A DNA stretch of 64,000 nucleotides. Origin: Scolanthus callimorphus. Its lineage: Eukaryota > Cnidaria > Anthozoa > Actiniaria > Edwardsiidae. Position numbers and translations under genes: made by a program. Below the pieces are notes generated by a model. The model was not told the origin of the DNA. It did no database searches and saw only the letters and a list, made by a program, of their open reading frames with translations. Positions 40,737 to 52,515 of the stretch are shown one piece after another; positions within the stretch are counted from its first letter, which is position 1, and every line of letters starts with the position of its first letter. Location of the stretch: positions 13,376,204 to 13,440,203 of the forward strand of contig CM066925.1 in NCBI GenBank assembly GCA_033964015.1, written 5' to 3'.

Positions 40737-43700
40737 CTATTGGCAATGTAGGTTCTTTGTCCAGCCACTGGCAGATGCAAACCGTGTAGAACAAAACAAG
40801 CCAAAGTTGATATCGAGCCAGCAGTGCTCCTTGAGAAGCGGTTCTACAACCACACCACCCAGAGCTCCTAACAAATGTCCGGCCGGGACACCAAGGGACA
40901 CTAAATTAAGCGCTATACCCTTTTCCTGCTCATCTGTGAATTTACTTCCGGCGGAAATGACCGCGTAGACGGTTACACTTCCGCTTGCAATGCCTTGGAA
41001 GAGGCATAAGGCGAGGATAATGCCCACGTGGTCTAGAAAGCGATACCAGGATACAAAGAGAAAGAAAAACGATCCTCCGACGTCGAGAAGCACCAGAATC
41101 CAAACTCTTCGAATAGTAAAGAGCTCTTGCTTCTCGCTGCACAAACAGGAAACAAGAAGTGGCCCAGTGCACGCGACGAAACGGCCCAGCATGAACGTGA
41201 TGAAGTAGTACAGGAAATGATCTCTTGGGAGGAAGGGGGAGCTTTGGAAGGCCATGGTGGTTAGAATACCCCCAAGGGATAAATCCTTGGCCATATGGGT
41301 CAAATAGATGTAAGACGTTTCTGGGAAAATTCTCATCATCAAACTCAGCACGCCAGCAGTGGTTGATTGACGGGAGTTTTCATGGAGTTTCTGCGAATCA
41401 CTTGAGTCACGTGACGTGGATGCTTTCTCGAAATTTTCTTTTTTCGTATCAGCTTCGTCGTTGATGCCGAATTTGTCTTGTGGTCGTCGCTTTTGTTGTT
41501 TGGTGTTGGCAGTCGCCTTAATTTCATCAAGCTCTTCTTCAGCTTCTTCATCATTTAGGAACGAGTACTCGACACGTTCGTGGTCGTTTGTTTTGTCCTT
41601 GTGGTCGGACTGTAGAGGTGTTTTGTCCATCAAAGCGTACACGACTAGGGGTGCAAAGGACAGTGGGATACTCGTTGTTATGGCAACACGAGGAGGTAAA
41701 CATGTCCATGTTGTTAAAGCTGGCGAACAAAGCATATGAATAGCAGGATTAAAAAAAAACGCAGAAATAACAAAGCATCGCGCGATATCTCACATTATGC
41801 GCAGAACACATAAATGCGTTATTAGTAATGCTTTGGTTTCCTGTTGTTCACGCGTGTATGTACACGGTTAGGCACAGACAGATTCTGCTCAAAAATTCTT
41901 TAAAAGTTGCCGCAAAATACCCTCAAAAGTTGCTCAAAAGTTGCTCAAATTCGAAAAAGTTGCTCACAGAATCAAAAAAGTTGCTCCCCAAAAAAGAGCA
42001 TTTCTTCACGCTTGTCGCCTGATTTATTTATAAATGATAAAGAATCACTCTCAACTCAACATCTCCATAAGATCAGGCAATTATATTCTAAACACCATAA
42101 TAATAATAATAATAATCTTTATTCCTGGACACCTTTCTTAGGTACATAGGAAACGAAAACATAAGTCTATACAAATAATAAAGAGCAGCAAAACTAAAAG
42201 ATCTAAACCGTACATTCCTGAAATATACTAATGATGCTGTAAATGTACTTTGCTGTTAAGTTTACAATAGAATCATCTACCATTGCTAAACAGTACAAAA
42301 ATATATCTTTCTGACTAGAACTACTAAATACTTTATTAACCTCAATCAATCATATCATGTGACATGATTATACTAATCAATACGGTTATTTAAAAAGAGA
42401 CTCACTTGCCGCCATTCTGTTGGCTTAGTAAAAAAATGGGGAGTTTGTAGTATCAAACTCATACAATAATAGCTGCTGCTACTATTTTTGAAAGAAACTA
42501 TAAGGAAGCCCTTTTAGGTTATGTCACCTCAGCCCCATTTTCTCTAGCAATTTGAATAGGGTCTTCCGCCATTTTGCTTCTGCCCCAACATTTGGAATGT
42601 GATACCCAACGAGACATCCATATCTTGAAGATACCTCTGAGCAGTGAGCACCCAAGGTGAAGAAAGTACTTTTTCATTATCTTTTAGCAAGATTTTTCAT
42701 TCTGTGTTTGATTTGAAATGGCAAATGTATCACAAATTGCCATTTTGTTGTAAAAATTCAATAGGAAATAGCGGAAATGGGAAGAAGTTGCTCATAGTTG
42801 AAAAAAGTTGCTCAGAATTGAAAAAGTTGCTCAAAATTGAAAATGTTGCTCAAAAGTTGCCGAGCAGAATCTGTCTGTGCCTATACACGGTAATTTTCAA
42901 ATGGACGATTTCAGATATAACGCTCTTTAACGCTAGATAAAGACTGGTTTTCATATGTCGGGAACCGTCGGGAACCATCGGGGATCCGTGGTTTCCCGAC
43001 CGTCCCCGTCAATCCCAGTCTTATGAAAACGCATATCGGGAATTGTGGGCGACATCGGCGATTGATTGGGATGCGATCGGGAAAATAGAAACGGTGTTGA
43101 GGCCACATTTGTAATAACAGCCACATTTGTAATAACATTGTGCCACATTTGTAATAATTGCCACATGTGTTATTACAAATGTGGCCTCAACAAACGGTTT
43201 CTATTTTCCCGATCGCATCCCAGACGATCGCAGACGTTGCCGATGTCTGCGAAGCCGTGTTTTCATATGTCGGGAACTGACTGGGATGGTCGGAAAACAG
43301 GCCATCGCCGATCATTCCCGACAGTCCCGACATATGAAAACCAGCCTTAAAGAAGAAGAAAAAAAGAAATATAGGGACCGACTCCCCAGAACTTGCAGCT
43401 CGTAAGCTGAATTACACTGAGTCTAGATGTGGGATGTTTGTCGAGCAAACTGTTAAAAAAGCGCGCGCTGCATTCTGGTAGTTGTGGGACACGGCTTGGG
43501 TATTTCTGAATAAAAAGAACGCGCGCGTTTAAAAGTTGAATCGTCCATTCCTACTTGGTAAAATATTTGTTGTGGGCTTCCTGTGTGTTTTGGGCTTCCT
43601 GTTCCAACTCGCATGCGCCAAGATTGGCGGGAGTAGGCAGTAAAAGCATTGCAGAGACACATCGTAAAATATAAGATATACAAGTGCGCAAACGCATATG

Positions 43701-45255
43701 TTCCGCAAAATATCTGTTCTGCAGAACGTTTCCTAGCAGGCTGGTAAAACTTTGGACAAGACCAAGAGGTTGCTGGGAAAAAGAGAGCAAGAAGAGAGCA
43801 CTCTTGATCGGCTAGTGGTGCTCTATATCAAGTGAGCCTACCTGTGTATCCCAGCGATCCAATTAAATTGCCCAATCCAACTCCGGTCCGCCAAGCGCTG
43901 ACAAGTGCCTCCAGTCCATCATAGTTTGCCATCATTCCAACGTGACAACATCAATTATACCTCCTGCTACACCAAGGAACAGCACTCCGACAAACCGTAG
44001 CACAATATGGCGTGCATCTGCCACGACAAACACGACAGCAAGAAGATTGATCCCACACAGGATGACCACGGACTTCAAGAATGAGATTCGGTACACAAGC
44101 CAAGTCATTATGAATCTGACTACAACTTGCGAAGCTGAGTTTGTAAGGATTATAGCTGTGGTGGGGACTGTCCCGCCTGACAACATGTCTTGAGTTGCCG
44201 CCGTGAAGGCGCTAATGTAAATGACGCCAAGTAAACCAAACAGAAAGAAACATGGTGTAGCTCCAAACTTCGGTCTCGAATTCTTGTTCATCATCCTGAA
44301 CGCCCCGAGGGGGGGGGGGGTTGCTCGTCGGGAACTTTCGATTTTAACCCTAAAAGGTAACTAAAATGGGCGTCGCTTAGTTGATTTTGACCCCCAAAAA
44401 GTACCAACAAGACGTATTTCCCTCGTAATTTTCTCTTGTATTTTTTTCCGAGCAAAAATACGTCTGAAATTCAGGCTTCAAACAAGCGTGATTTGATTCG
44501 GATTTGCTAGAACGGACCCCTAACTGGTAACTCTCTGGAAAAAAATGCAAGTTTTCAAATGTTACCCCTAAAAGGTACCAGAGGTCTAATTTTAAACCCT
44601 AAAAGGTACGACGAGCATCCCCGCTCCAAAAATATGGGAGTCCCCCCCGCGGGCCTGAACAGTGGATACACTTTATAGAGCACTCGTTAAGGATCTGCAG
44701 AAATATAATTAAATTTAGTAAGAAACTCAAGAAAGAATCAAGAAAGAATGGAGCACAAAAGTGAGAATTTTGCTACATTTTGTCAACACATTTTGTCCAA
44801 CATTGTCGCTGTATATATCTTTTCTGTCTGATTGCATTCACTGGTGAATTTCAAAGATGCTTACTAAACCGACTACTAAACCGGTTTGCAGTTTAGGCAG
44901 TTTACGAAGGCACCGTCATGCATTGCTACGCGCCATCGAAATTCACTGTCGCGATTGGCGATTCTCAGCAAGGGAATTTTAATGTCAATTTTCTTGAGCC
45001 AGAAATCTGATCATTCTAGACCAGAAAGTTAAAGGATAGCTTAAAATCATTTTGGTTGATTTTGCTATCATTGTCGACCCACTGAAGTAGCCGAATCCAC
45101 CGTTTTGGTTTGATTGACAGCTAAAACTCGCCAATCGTAGCAGCAATGTATACAGTGGCCACAAACCCAAACTACCAAACCTACTATCCCATATACTTAC
45201 ATTTTAGCGAAATCTAGTGTATTTTGGATAGTCATCGAACAATATGCTTGTCCAA
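40737..45255 (-). CDS. CLN3 (battenin)-like membrane protein, copy A, damaged
   Basis: CLN3 proteins are multi-pass lysosomal/endosomal membrane proteins with an MFS-like fold. The 3' exon (40737-41719) follows a CAG acceptor and encodes hydrophobic helices (DHFLYYFITFMLGRFVA, RRVWILVLLDVGGSFFFLF, GHLLGALGGVVVEPLL) and a long acidic/Lys loop (DEEAEEELDEIKA). The 5' exon (43842 to about 44,694) encodes FFLFGLLGVIYISAFTAATQ, LSGG, RFVGVLFLGVAGGIID and SAWRTGVGLGNLIGSLGYT; these match CLN3's order of GxWxLG, AAxDxLS and SGTGxAGLxGxLxY. The exons join in phase 1 through ACAG|CT. A candidate first exon ends at a donor near 45,200. Damage: one base missing near 43,936, and a 352 bp element (44,302-44,653) inserted in the N-terminal coding part, leaving an ATG at 44,294 as a possible new start. 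Assigned from motif order; an unnamed CLN3-related family is the alternative. Confidence 0.75.
41869..42883. mobile_element. 1.0 kb hAT-like element with subterminal AGTTGCTC repeats
   Basis: Terminal inverted repeat TAGGCACAGACAGATTCTGC at both ends, flanked by the 8-base duplication TACACGGT (41,861-41,868 and 42,884-42,891). AAAAGTTGCTC is repeated several times just inside each end, as transposase-binding subterminal repeats often are. No transposase ORF, so non-autonomous. It lies in the intron of CLN3-like copy A and is absent from copy B. Confidence 0.8.
42943..43349. mobile_element. Palindromic element with CATATG ends, carrying a nested element
   Basis: Left AAGACTGGTTTTCATATGTC, right GACATATGAAAACCAGCCTT. 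The interior repeats CGGGAACCGTCGGGA-type words and contains GATCGGGAAAATAGAAACGG in both orientations around the centre, where 43,095-43,192 is inserted. Confidence 0.7.
43095..43192. mobile_element. 98 bp nested element TGTTGAGGCCACATTTG
   Basis: Inverted ends TGTTGAGGCCACATTTGTAA (25 bp in all) bound three further copies of GCCACATTTGTAATAA. It sits at the exact centre of the palindrome 42,943-43,349. Confidence 0.7.
44302..44653. mobile_element. GC-ended element in CLN3-like copy A exon, duplication CCTGAAC
   Basis: CCTGAAC occurs at 44,295-44,301 and 44,654-44,660. Copy B has a single CTTGAAC at about 56,739-56,745 in the same context, which is the empty site. The ends are a G run with TTGCTCGTCGGGAACTTTCG and their complement; the interior has CCCTAAAAGGTA words. 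Confidence 0.85.
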
Positions 45256-46668
45256 GTGTTTTCACCTGACGTTTTATCAAATGAATTGTCGAGAGTTTCA
45301 CATAATTTCGCTAGCTTGTTTCTTTCCTCAATTCGGCATTGATGCACATAAAAAATACTGTGGTTTTATGCATGACTTGTCTTCGAGTGATCTTTGATTC
45401 ATTTGATCCGATGGCGATTTCAATAAATTTCAATAATCACTTGTCTTCGGTGATCTTTGATTTGTTTGATGGTGATTTCAATAAAGTCTCGTCACTGAGA
45501 CTTTAGAGAATAGGGGCCAAAGATTTGACTGAAAGAAATTGTGGGCAGCGTTTGAATTTTTTTCCTCAAAAAAAAAATCGCATTCACAAAGAAAGGCACA
45601 GAGAATCAGAGCAGTTTGATATTCAGGCAGCTTGACCTGTTGAATTTTAAGGTTCGTCTCCACGTCTTTTGTGTCGGTCACGCTTCCAGGGAAACGTGGC
45701 GTGATCGACACAAAGAATGGGCTGAGCGGAAGACTACAGGTGTATGTGGGCCGGAATTCCGCGCTCGCGCCTTTTTTCCCGTCAACTTTCTATGACTTTA
45801 TCAGTGAAAAAAAGCACGCGTAATTTCGGCATGGACACGAGAACGTAAAAGTACGAGCCGCATTGCTTGATTGTCACGTGATGTAACTCCAATACCAACT
45901 TTTTTCCGATACCAACTTTTGTACTGACATCTATTTTAGTCTATGGGTAGAATGTGTGTTTTGTTACCTGGTTGCTTTGACAAAAACCCTTACAATACAA
46001 TGATTGCTGATTTCAGGCCTTCAAAAATAGGAAGGTCATGGAAAAATACCCCTCAGCGCTAATAACAATTCCGGGTTGGGGGTTGGGGGTTGGGGGGGGG
46101 GGAGGGGGTGGGAGGGAGGGGGTTGTGGGTTTGGGGATGGGGGGGCTCCCTCATATGTTGACATACGGGGATGCTCCGCCCGAATTTTAGTATATAGAAG
46201 GGTTTGCCGAAACGAAGGTTTTACAAATCACGAAATTGAATCAAGAATTGAAAAAGATTTAGTGCTGTTTTCTGGAATCACAGAAAGAAAAAAAAGTATT
46301 GGCACTCGTGCACGGCTAGAAGATTTGAGACGCTTATAAAGTTGCTTACTTTTACTTTATTGATCAGATTGATGGTTCATGAAAACAGCCCTGTACATCC
46401 GTATTTGAAACATTTTTGTGGGTATTATATATTGAGGGCAGCGTTTGAAATTTATTTTCGCTCAAAACACCGCATTCATAAAGAAAGACACACAGAATGA
46501 GAGCAGTTCCTTCGATTATTCAGACAAGCTTGACCGTGGAATTTTAAGGTTCAACAGGTGTATTAAGTGTCCCACGCAACCAGTTCTTTTTAGTCGGTCA
46601 CGCAGTGCTTCCCTCCCCAAGAACGCCCTTATGTTGTTATGTGTGAACCAGGCTTGAACGACTATGCC
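45256..46668. other. Spacer between the two CLN3-like copies
   Basis: Contains 5' flank of copy A. A GGGCAGCGTTTGAA block at about 45,530-45,690 is repeated at 46,436-46,560 and again, shorter, at about 57,350. A dispersed repeat at 45,959-46,425, shared with 58,231-58,600, includes a GGGTTGGGGG tract at 46,075-46,145. No exon recognised. Confidence 0.55.
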
Positions 46669-47308
46669 TTATTGGCAATGTAGATTCTTCGTCCAGCCAC
46701 TGGCAGATGCAAACCGTGTAGAACAAAACAAGCCAAAGTTGATATCGAGCCAGCAGTGCTCCTTGAGAAGCGGTTCTACAACCACACCACCCAGAGCTCC
46801 TAACAAATGTCCGGCCGGGACACCAAGGGACACTAAATTAAGCGCTATACCCTTTTCCTGCTCATCTGTGAATTTACTTCCGGCGGAAATGACCCCGTAG
46901 ACGGTTACACTTCCGCTTGCAAGGCCTTGGAAGAGGCATAAGGCGAGGATAATGCCCACGTGGTCTAAAAAGCGATACCAGGATACAAAGAGGAAGAAAA
47001 ACGATCCTCCGACGTCTAGAAGCACTAGAATCCAAACTCTTCGAATAGTAAAGAGCTCTTGCTTCTCGCTGCACAAACAGGAAACAAGAAGTGGCCCCGT
47101 GCACGCGACGAAACGGCCCAGCATGAACGTGATGAAGTAGTAACAGGAAATGATCTCTTGGGAGGAAGGGGGAACTTTGGAAGGCAATGGTGGTTAGAAT
47201 ACCCCCGAGGGATAAATCCTTGGCCATATGGGTCAAGTAGATGTAAGGCGTTTCTGGGAAAATTCTCATCATCAAAGTAAGCAGGCTAGTAGTGGTTGAT
47301 TGACGGGG

Positions 47309-47420
47309 CTATTCTCGGTATGCATAAATTAGAATAATTACTTAAGAGCGTCATACAATGGAAATATATTCACTCTTCCACTCAACCTCGAAGAGGCCGG
47401 TTGTTTGGTTTATTCTTGTC
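47309..47420 (+). repeat. Split direct repeat A1
   Basis: Begins CTATTCTCGGTATGCATAAA and includes TTCACTCTTCCACTCAACC and CGAAGAGGCCGGTTG. It matches A2 at 54,701 almost base for base for about 95 bp, with one substitution and a three-base length difference near GGTTG. Confidence 0.85.
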
Positions 47421-48182
47421 GTCGCCGCTCGCTGCTTTTGGTTTCCGCGCTATGGCCCAAGCACCACAAGTCTTTTCTTTGGCAAGTATACAATATAGCA
47501 GCCCAACAAACAGCCGTCGTAGCTCCACAAACGAACATCGAACCAGTTTCACCGTCGACTGCCGTTCTGAATCCAGAACCGGCCATCGTGCCGGCTCTAC
47601 TCGCTGGTTGTCGTCCCAGGTCCACATCCAACCGTCGTTCCAGCCCCTTTAATGACTGCTATTCAAGCCGTTGATAGGTTGGTATAGTCGTATGACTTCG
47701 AGCATTAAAATAAATGAGGGTTACTTGTTACTGGTTGTCCTAGCTCATATTGCCGTGGCCCTCGTCACATTTCTAATTTCTAGTTCGTTTGTTCGTTCGT
47801 TTGGCGTGTCGGTAGTTCCGTTATACTTTTCTTTCGTCTCCCAGTTACCCTGCCATTAGTATTTCTCAGTTAATTGCTAGTAACTTTTTATCTCCGTTCA
47901 GTTTACTCCTCGTATTTGTAAATTTCATACTTTACTGTAGGTTTTGTTTATATTAGCTCTTTTGTTTTTTATTCCCGCGTCTTCGGTAATTGAATCGCTT
48001 CATCGTTTCATACCCAGCGCCGCCTCCTGTTATTTTTATCCCTTTCTCTTTCGGCTCGGTTCTTAGCTCCATACCATGTATGTGTCTGTATTTTACTTTA
48101 TTTAACAGTTTAGCGTAGTTAATTATTTAGTTTCCCTTTATAATTCAACTTTACGTAGCTGCATTTGTTGTTGTATATATTT

Positions 48183-50345
48183 CACCTATAAATTTCAGTA
48201 CGTGTGTGGTCAGGCTATAATTTCTTACAGCCTGGGTGTGTTGTATTCCACCTATAAATTTCAAATAGGTGTGGTCAGGCTAAATGTTTCTTACAGCCTG
48301 GGCGTGTTGTATTCCACCTATAAATTTCAAGTAGGTCTGGTCAGGCTATAAATTTCTTACAGCCTGCGTGTGTTGTATTCCACCTATAAATTTCAAATAG
48401 GTGTGGTCAGGCTAAATTTTTCTTACAGCCTGGGCGTGTTGTATTCCACCTATAAATTTCAAATAGGTGTGGTCAGGCTAAATTTCTCTTACAGCCTGGG
48501 CGTGTTGTATTCCACCTATAAGTTTCAAATAGGTGTGGTCAGGCTATAAATTTCTTTCAGTCTGGGTATGTTGTATTCCACCTATAAATTTCAAATAGGT
48601 GTGGTCAGGCTAAATTTTTCTTACAGCCTGGGCGTGTTGTATTCCACCTATAAATTTCAAATAGGTGTGGTCAGGCTATAAATTTCTTTCAGCCTGGGTA
48701 TGTTGTATTCCACCTATAAATTTCAAATAGGTGTGGTCAGGCTAAATGTTTCTTACAGCCTGGGCGTGTTGTATTCCACCTATAAATTTCAAATAGGGTG
48801 GTCAGGCTAAATTTCTCTTACAGCCTGGGCGTGTTGTATTCCACCTATAAATTTCAAATAGGTGTGGTCAGGCTATAAATTTCTTTCAGCCTGGGTATGT
48901 TGTATTCCACCTATAAATTTCAAATAGGTGTGGTCGGGCTAAAAATGTCGTACAGCCTAGTTGTGTCGTATTCCACCTATAATTTTCACATGGGTGTGGT
49001 CGGGCTAAAAATGTTTTACAGCCCAGTACGCAGTCGTGTCGTATTCCACCTATAAATTTCAAATAGGTGTGGTCGGGCTAAAAATGTCGTACAGCCTAGT
49101 TGTGTCGTATTCCACCTATAAATTTCACATCGGTGTGGTCGGGCTAAAAAATGTATTACAGCCCAGTCGTGTCGTATTCCACCTATAAATTTCACATGGG
49201 TGTGGTCGGGCTAAGAAATGTCTTACAGCCCAGTCGTGTCGTATTCCACCTATAAGTTTCAAATAGGTGTGGTCAGGCTAAAAATGTCGTATAGCCTAGT
49301 TGTGTCGTATTCCACCTATAAATTTCACATCGGTGTGGTCGGGCTAAAAAATGTCTTACAGCCCAGTCGTGTCGTATTCCACCTATAAATTTCAAATAGG
49401 TGTGGTCGGGCTAAAAATGTCGTACAGCCTAGTTGTGTCGCATTTCCACCTATAAATTTCACATGGGTGTGGTCGGGCTAAAAAATGTCTTACAGCCCAG
49501 TCGTGTCGTATTCCACCTATAAATTTCAAATAGGTGTGGTCGGGCTAAAAATGTCGTATAGCCTAGTTGTGTCGTATTCCACCTATAAATTTCAAAAAGG
49601 TGTGGTCAGGCTAAATTTTTCTTACAGCCTGGGCGTGTTGTATTCCACCTATAAATTTCAAATAGGTGTGGTCAGGCTATAAATTTCTTACAGCCTTGGT
49701 GTGTCGTATTCCACCTATGAACTTCAAATAGGTGTGGTCAGGCTATAGATGTCTTGCAGCCTGGGTGTGTTGTATTCCACCTATTAACTTCAAATAGGTG
49801 TGGTCAGGCTATAAATGTCTTGCAGCCTGGGTGTGTTGTATTCCACCTATAAATTTCAATAGGTGTAGTCAGGCTCTTGCAGCCTGGGTGTGTCGTATTC
49901 CACCTATATATTTCAAATAGGTGTGGTCAGGCTAGACAAAGTCCTTGCAGCCTGGGTGCATTGTATTCCACCTATAAATTTCAATAGGTGTGGTCAGGGA
50001 CAACATTTCTTGCAACCTGGATGTGTGCCGTATTTCCAGCTTTAAACTTTCTGGTTGTGATCAGGCTAAACATAATTCTCATAGCCTGGATGTGTGCCGT
50101 ATTTCCACCTATAGATTCCAAATAGGTGTGGTCAGGCTATAAATATCCTTATAGCCGGGATATGTCATATCTCCACCTATACATTCCTAATAGGTGTGGT
50201 TAGGCCCTGAATATTCTTGCAGCCTGCTTGGCACCTATAAATTTAAAATAGTTGTGGTTGGGCTATAAATTTTATTTAAGTCTTCATGTGGTCAGGCTAT
50301 GTGTCCTATTTCCACTTATACAACTGAGATAGGTGTGGTCAGACT
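48183..50345. repeat. Minisatellite of about 33 x 66 bp units with two hairpins per unit
   Basis: The unit runs CACCTATAAATTTCAAATAG, then GTGTGGTCAGGCTAAA, a spacer ending TTAC, AGCCTGGGCGTGTTG and TATTC. Inverted pairs are CACCTAT/ATAGGTG and AGGCT/AGCCT. At about 48,935-49,600 the units alternate between AGCCTAGTTGTGTCG and AGCCCAGTCGTGTCG types, giving a 132 bp dimer period with GGGCT replacing AGGCT. Units decay to the right after about 49,860. Each unit carries a TATAAA word. It lies inside the retroelement. Confidence 0.9.
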
Positions 50346-51991
50346 ACAGATATTCCCTGCCTTGACTTCACATAAGGAATGAAGTACAACTTGTGTTCTC
50401 ATTTGGTTATGATTTTCATGTCAACCCATCACCCCTACCCTCCTATTATGTAGCTATCAAACTTTGGATAAAAGTTGGCTGCGCACCTGGAAACAGTGGA
50501 GACCTTGTCAAAAGCAAATATCGAAGGAGATGTGGAGCACGCCTTGAGGGAATGTCAGGAAGGCTCTCTCAAGGGCCCCTTAGTTCTTTATGCACACCTT
50601 GCCTTTTCTTATCTATAAATATTTTTGGTATCGCACAATTTGGTGTGCATAAAGATGAGGCTTATGAATCATGTCTGAAGGAGGGATCCTATTTCTGACG
50701 GTAATTGGTGAAAGTCCCAGCAAAGTGGAGGCGCCGATTACTAATAAATGGAAGGTTGGGAAACTGGAAGTAAAACCTCATCAATCGCAAATGGTTGCCC
50801 CTGTCCTCCTTCCCAAGCCCCAGTTCCCTACAGGGCTCTCCCATTTATGAACCCCTCCTAACAGCACTCAGCAAACGAGAGTCTTGGGGAAATATTAAAC
50901 TTGTGGTTTTAAAATGTATTAAATTGTCTGTTAATTCTATTCCTATTACTTTGGTATATTTGGTTTTGTACTGCCCCAATTGAGGGTCCTTGCGTAGGTC
51001 TGGTGTGGTACCCCCTATATTCGTTTTGGGCGAGGCCGTCATTAGTAAATGTCGTCATAGGGTAGATTTCTCCTGGTAACACGACCCCCGGTATTTCCTT
51101 CGTGTTTTCCAAGTTTTTAGACGTTTTGGTGTTTAGCTTTATGACGTCTGGTTTTACGTTCACTCTTGTTCATCATAACTTCTTTCATCACTGGTGCCTT
51201 TGTCATTTCTGCCTTATGACTCTGGAAGCCTGGAGCTAATCGTACGAGCTCCCTGTGGTTATTTTTATCTGATCCGGGATCATCTTCTTATTTTGGCTGT
51301 CAGACTTGTACCCCACTGGCCATAAGTTGAGCAGACTCACGCTATTTCTCTGCTTCGGCGGGGCTGCTTATGTCCAGTGGCGTGCTAGCCTGCCCTGTCC
51401 GTCAATCACCGGCTTAATTTTGCTATTTATTCGTCATCTTTCGGTTACTATGCCATTCGGCTTTGACGGTCTCTTGTATTTTAGAACGCCATTTCGTCCC
51501 AGTCTACTTTTCTGCGCAGCTCAGCTCAACCAATAGAATGGATATCTAAGACCCCGTTTATGTGACTGGGAGGGCAGGCCTTCGCACGCCACTGGACATA
51601 ATCCTCTAGCCCTTGCAGTCGGCAAGGGTAGAATGCATGCTCAGTTTTAGAGCCCCTGATTATTTTATCGTCGGTAACATTCGCTAATATCTCAAATTAT
51701 TGTGATATTGTCATCGCCGTATCTCAGAGCAACCCTAAAGTTAAAGACTTCATAATTAATGGTCTAAACGCCGGATAATGGATGCAACATTTATAGGGAG
51801 ATTTCCAGGGAACGTTATACAGCGACATGCAAACCCATGCAGTTTCTCCCAATATCTCAGCCTGTAATGGATTCGAGGATTTTATTACCTCTACCATTCT
51901 GGAAGCCTAGACTCTGCCATGATTTAAAGCTTTTTGTTATTATTGTTACTGTTTCGTTTATGTGACTCCCCTTCTCCTTGGATCCTCTTTC

Positions 51992-52515
51992 AGATCTTTC
52001 CAGATACGTTAGGTTAGATCATGACTAAACCACTCTTGACGAAAAACAGGGGGTTATGATGCGACCAATGCGTTCCTCTCGAAGGACGGGAAGGGAAGTC
52101 TTTATTTGGTCTGCAATGGCCAGGTTTGAGCGTTATCCCGTTAGACTGGAAATTCAGCGCATTCGTTTATCAAACTATCGGTCTTGCTGCTGCATGTCAC
52201 GTCAGAACCCTTGGTATCCCTTGTTCACAATACATTGATGTTCGCGACATCAGTCAACTGATTCTATGTGCGGGGGACTTAGAAGCATGGTCAAAACTCC
52301 AGCTAAGTGAAGCCGCTACCTATATTGTTTACTCAGTCCGTACTAACCTGGATTTTCATAGCCTTGAAGAAGTTTTCTCTCTGGCATAACAAGTGGTAGT
52401 CCTGAGTCTCATTTGCGACTCTCCTACTCTCCGTCCTCTCATGCTGCCTTTCAGAAGAGAAGGAGAAATTTGCTAAATTACGCAAGAGATCCTTTCCACA
52501 GACACGGTCCCTCTA
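51992..52515 (+). pseudogene. Decayed Ngaro/DIRS-type reverse transcriptase fragment
   Basis: The longest readable stretch (52,126-52,389) contains WKFSAFVYQTIGL, then PCSQYIDVRD, where active elements have YIDD in the catalytic box, and then AEAATYI-like and LEEVFSL segments, matching the layout of DIRS/Ngaro reverse transcriptases. Upstream, in a shifted frame, RYVRLDH and TTLDEK resemble the preceding conserved block. Downstream, KEKFAKLR and LSTDTVPL appear in further shifted frames. Frame breaks, a stop and the altered catalytic residue mean it cannot encode an active enzyme. Confidence 0.75.

Noticed and set aside
49485..49682. 65-codon frame with repeated STYKFQ peptides
   Set aside because: It is the tandem array read in one frame; the periodic peptide follows from the 66 bp unit being divisible by three.
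48183..50345. Possible CRISPR array
   Set aside because: The repeats are contiguous 66 bp units with no unique spacers, in animal DNA with no cas genes; it is a minisatellite.
51306..51536. Separate gene inside the retroelement interior
   Set aside because: No start context or domain; it lies upstream of the reverse transcriptase remnant and is better read as decayed element sequence.
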